NCBI GenBank assembly: GCA_033032865.1
Contig: JAWHQI010000075.1
Coordinates: 1,488,001 to 1,552,000, forward strand
DNA: 64,000 bases
Reading direction: 5' to 3'
Origin: Dactylorhiza incarnata
Lineage: Eukaryota > Streptophyta > Magnoliopsida > Asparagales > Orchidaceae
Part shown: positions 63,831-64,000 of the stretch, piece after piece
How positions within the stretch are numbered: the stretch's first letter is position 1
Layout: every line of letters starts with the position of its first letter
Made by a program: the position numbers and the translations under genes
The notes under the pieces: generated by a model
Told to the model about the DNA's origin: nothing
Database searches by the model: none
Seen by the model: the letters and a program-made list of their open reading frames with translations, nothing else

Positions 63831-64000
63831 GGATTAACATTGGTGATCATTATAATGAGAAAAATAGCCAAAATTTCATTTCAGGTTTGGGCATTAGAAT
63901 GAGAACAATAGCCAAAATTTCTACGAGACGATGCACCCTCTTCTTTATCATCGACGGAGTGAAGATAAATTTGACCACATGACTGACGATGGAGCATATT
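63831..64000 (+). other. Unassigned end of window
   Basis: AT-rich with a repeated AT-GAGAA-AATAGCCAAAATTTC word (63857 and 63899). A TTTCAG acceptor lies at 63888-63893. Nothing is assignable. Confidence 0.3.

Larger units (their letters stand above)
45454..64000 (+). mobile_element. CACTA (En/Spm-type) transposon, left end and interior; right end outside window
   Basis: The terminus CACTACAACATTTTAG starts at 45454. It is followed by subterminal repeats with the plant CACTA signature: GCGGCGTTTTAAAAAACGTC, then GCAGCGTGTTTATAAAAGCG and a third variant (45489-45600). No transposase is seen. The interior is a patchwork of exon-like pieces of different genes, disrupted by a copia element (47019-53358), a MITE (53690-53910) and a gypsy-like element (55051-63564). 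No TGTAGTG terminus is seen before 64000, so how far the element reaches, and whether all later pieces belong to it, is inference. Confidence 0.65.

Overview
The window reads as intergenic DNA of a repeat-rich seed plant, probably an angiosperm with a large genome. The evidence is dense nesting of plant-type Ty1/copia and Ty3/gypsy LTR retrotransposons, a CACTA transposon end, a Harbinger-like MITE, initiator tRNA-Met-type primer binding sites, and intron-containing fragments of plant genes. I see no intact host gene, tRNA gene, rRNA gene or CRISPR array, and the species cannot be named from this sequence.

Layout. 1-1160 is the right part of an LTR that sits in the reverse transcriptase of a SIRE-like copia element (1161-5003, + strand). 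That element abuts the integrase of a Tat-like gypsy element (5004-10303, - strand), which in turn sits in an integrase fragment of a Tekay/Del-like gypsy. This integrase fragment occurs twice, tail to tail (10304-11221 on +, 11222 onward on -). The minus copy continues as a decayed element to its 3.2 kb LTR (16840-20011) and is broken by a solo LTR with a perfect duplication (12721-13889). 20012-22509 is the 3' end of another SIRE-like copia. From 22510 a minus-strand SIRE-like LTR ('A') begins. It is split by two members of one gag-only, non-autonomous family: N1 (23020-30642, -) and N2 (31469-39233, +). LTR A ends near 39626 and its internal part fades out near 40270. 40270-43824 is Tekay-like LTR sequence, and 43825-45453 is an unclassified LTR-like repeat.

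45454 is the left end of a CACTA transposon whose right end is not in the window. Its interior holds decayed pieces of plant genes for RNA-related proteins: a CCHC zinc-knuckle glycine-rich protein, an RBM39-like RRM with an intron, and the C-terminus of an MTA/METTL3-like m6A methyltransferase with an intron. It is interrupted by a full-length copia element (47019-53358, duplication CTTTT), a 221 bp MITE, and a non-autonomous gypsy-like element (55051-63564, duplication GTGTT). The last has LTRs that differ in length by about 0.7 kb through a 51 bp minisatellite, and its interior carries a 45 bp satellite-like array.

The observations I rate highest are the N1/N2 gag-only family; a 45 nt stem-loop it shares with the unrelated repeat at 43825-45453, including compensatory base changes; the gene-capturing CACTA; and the recurrence, in at least six different LTR families, of short repeated motifs (mostly CpG-rich) upstream of the TATA box.
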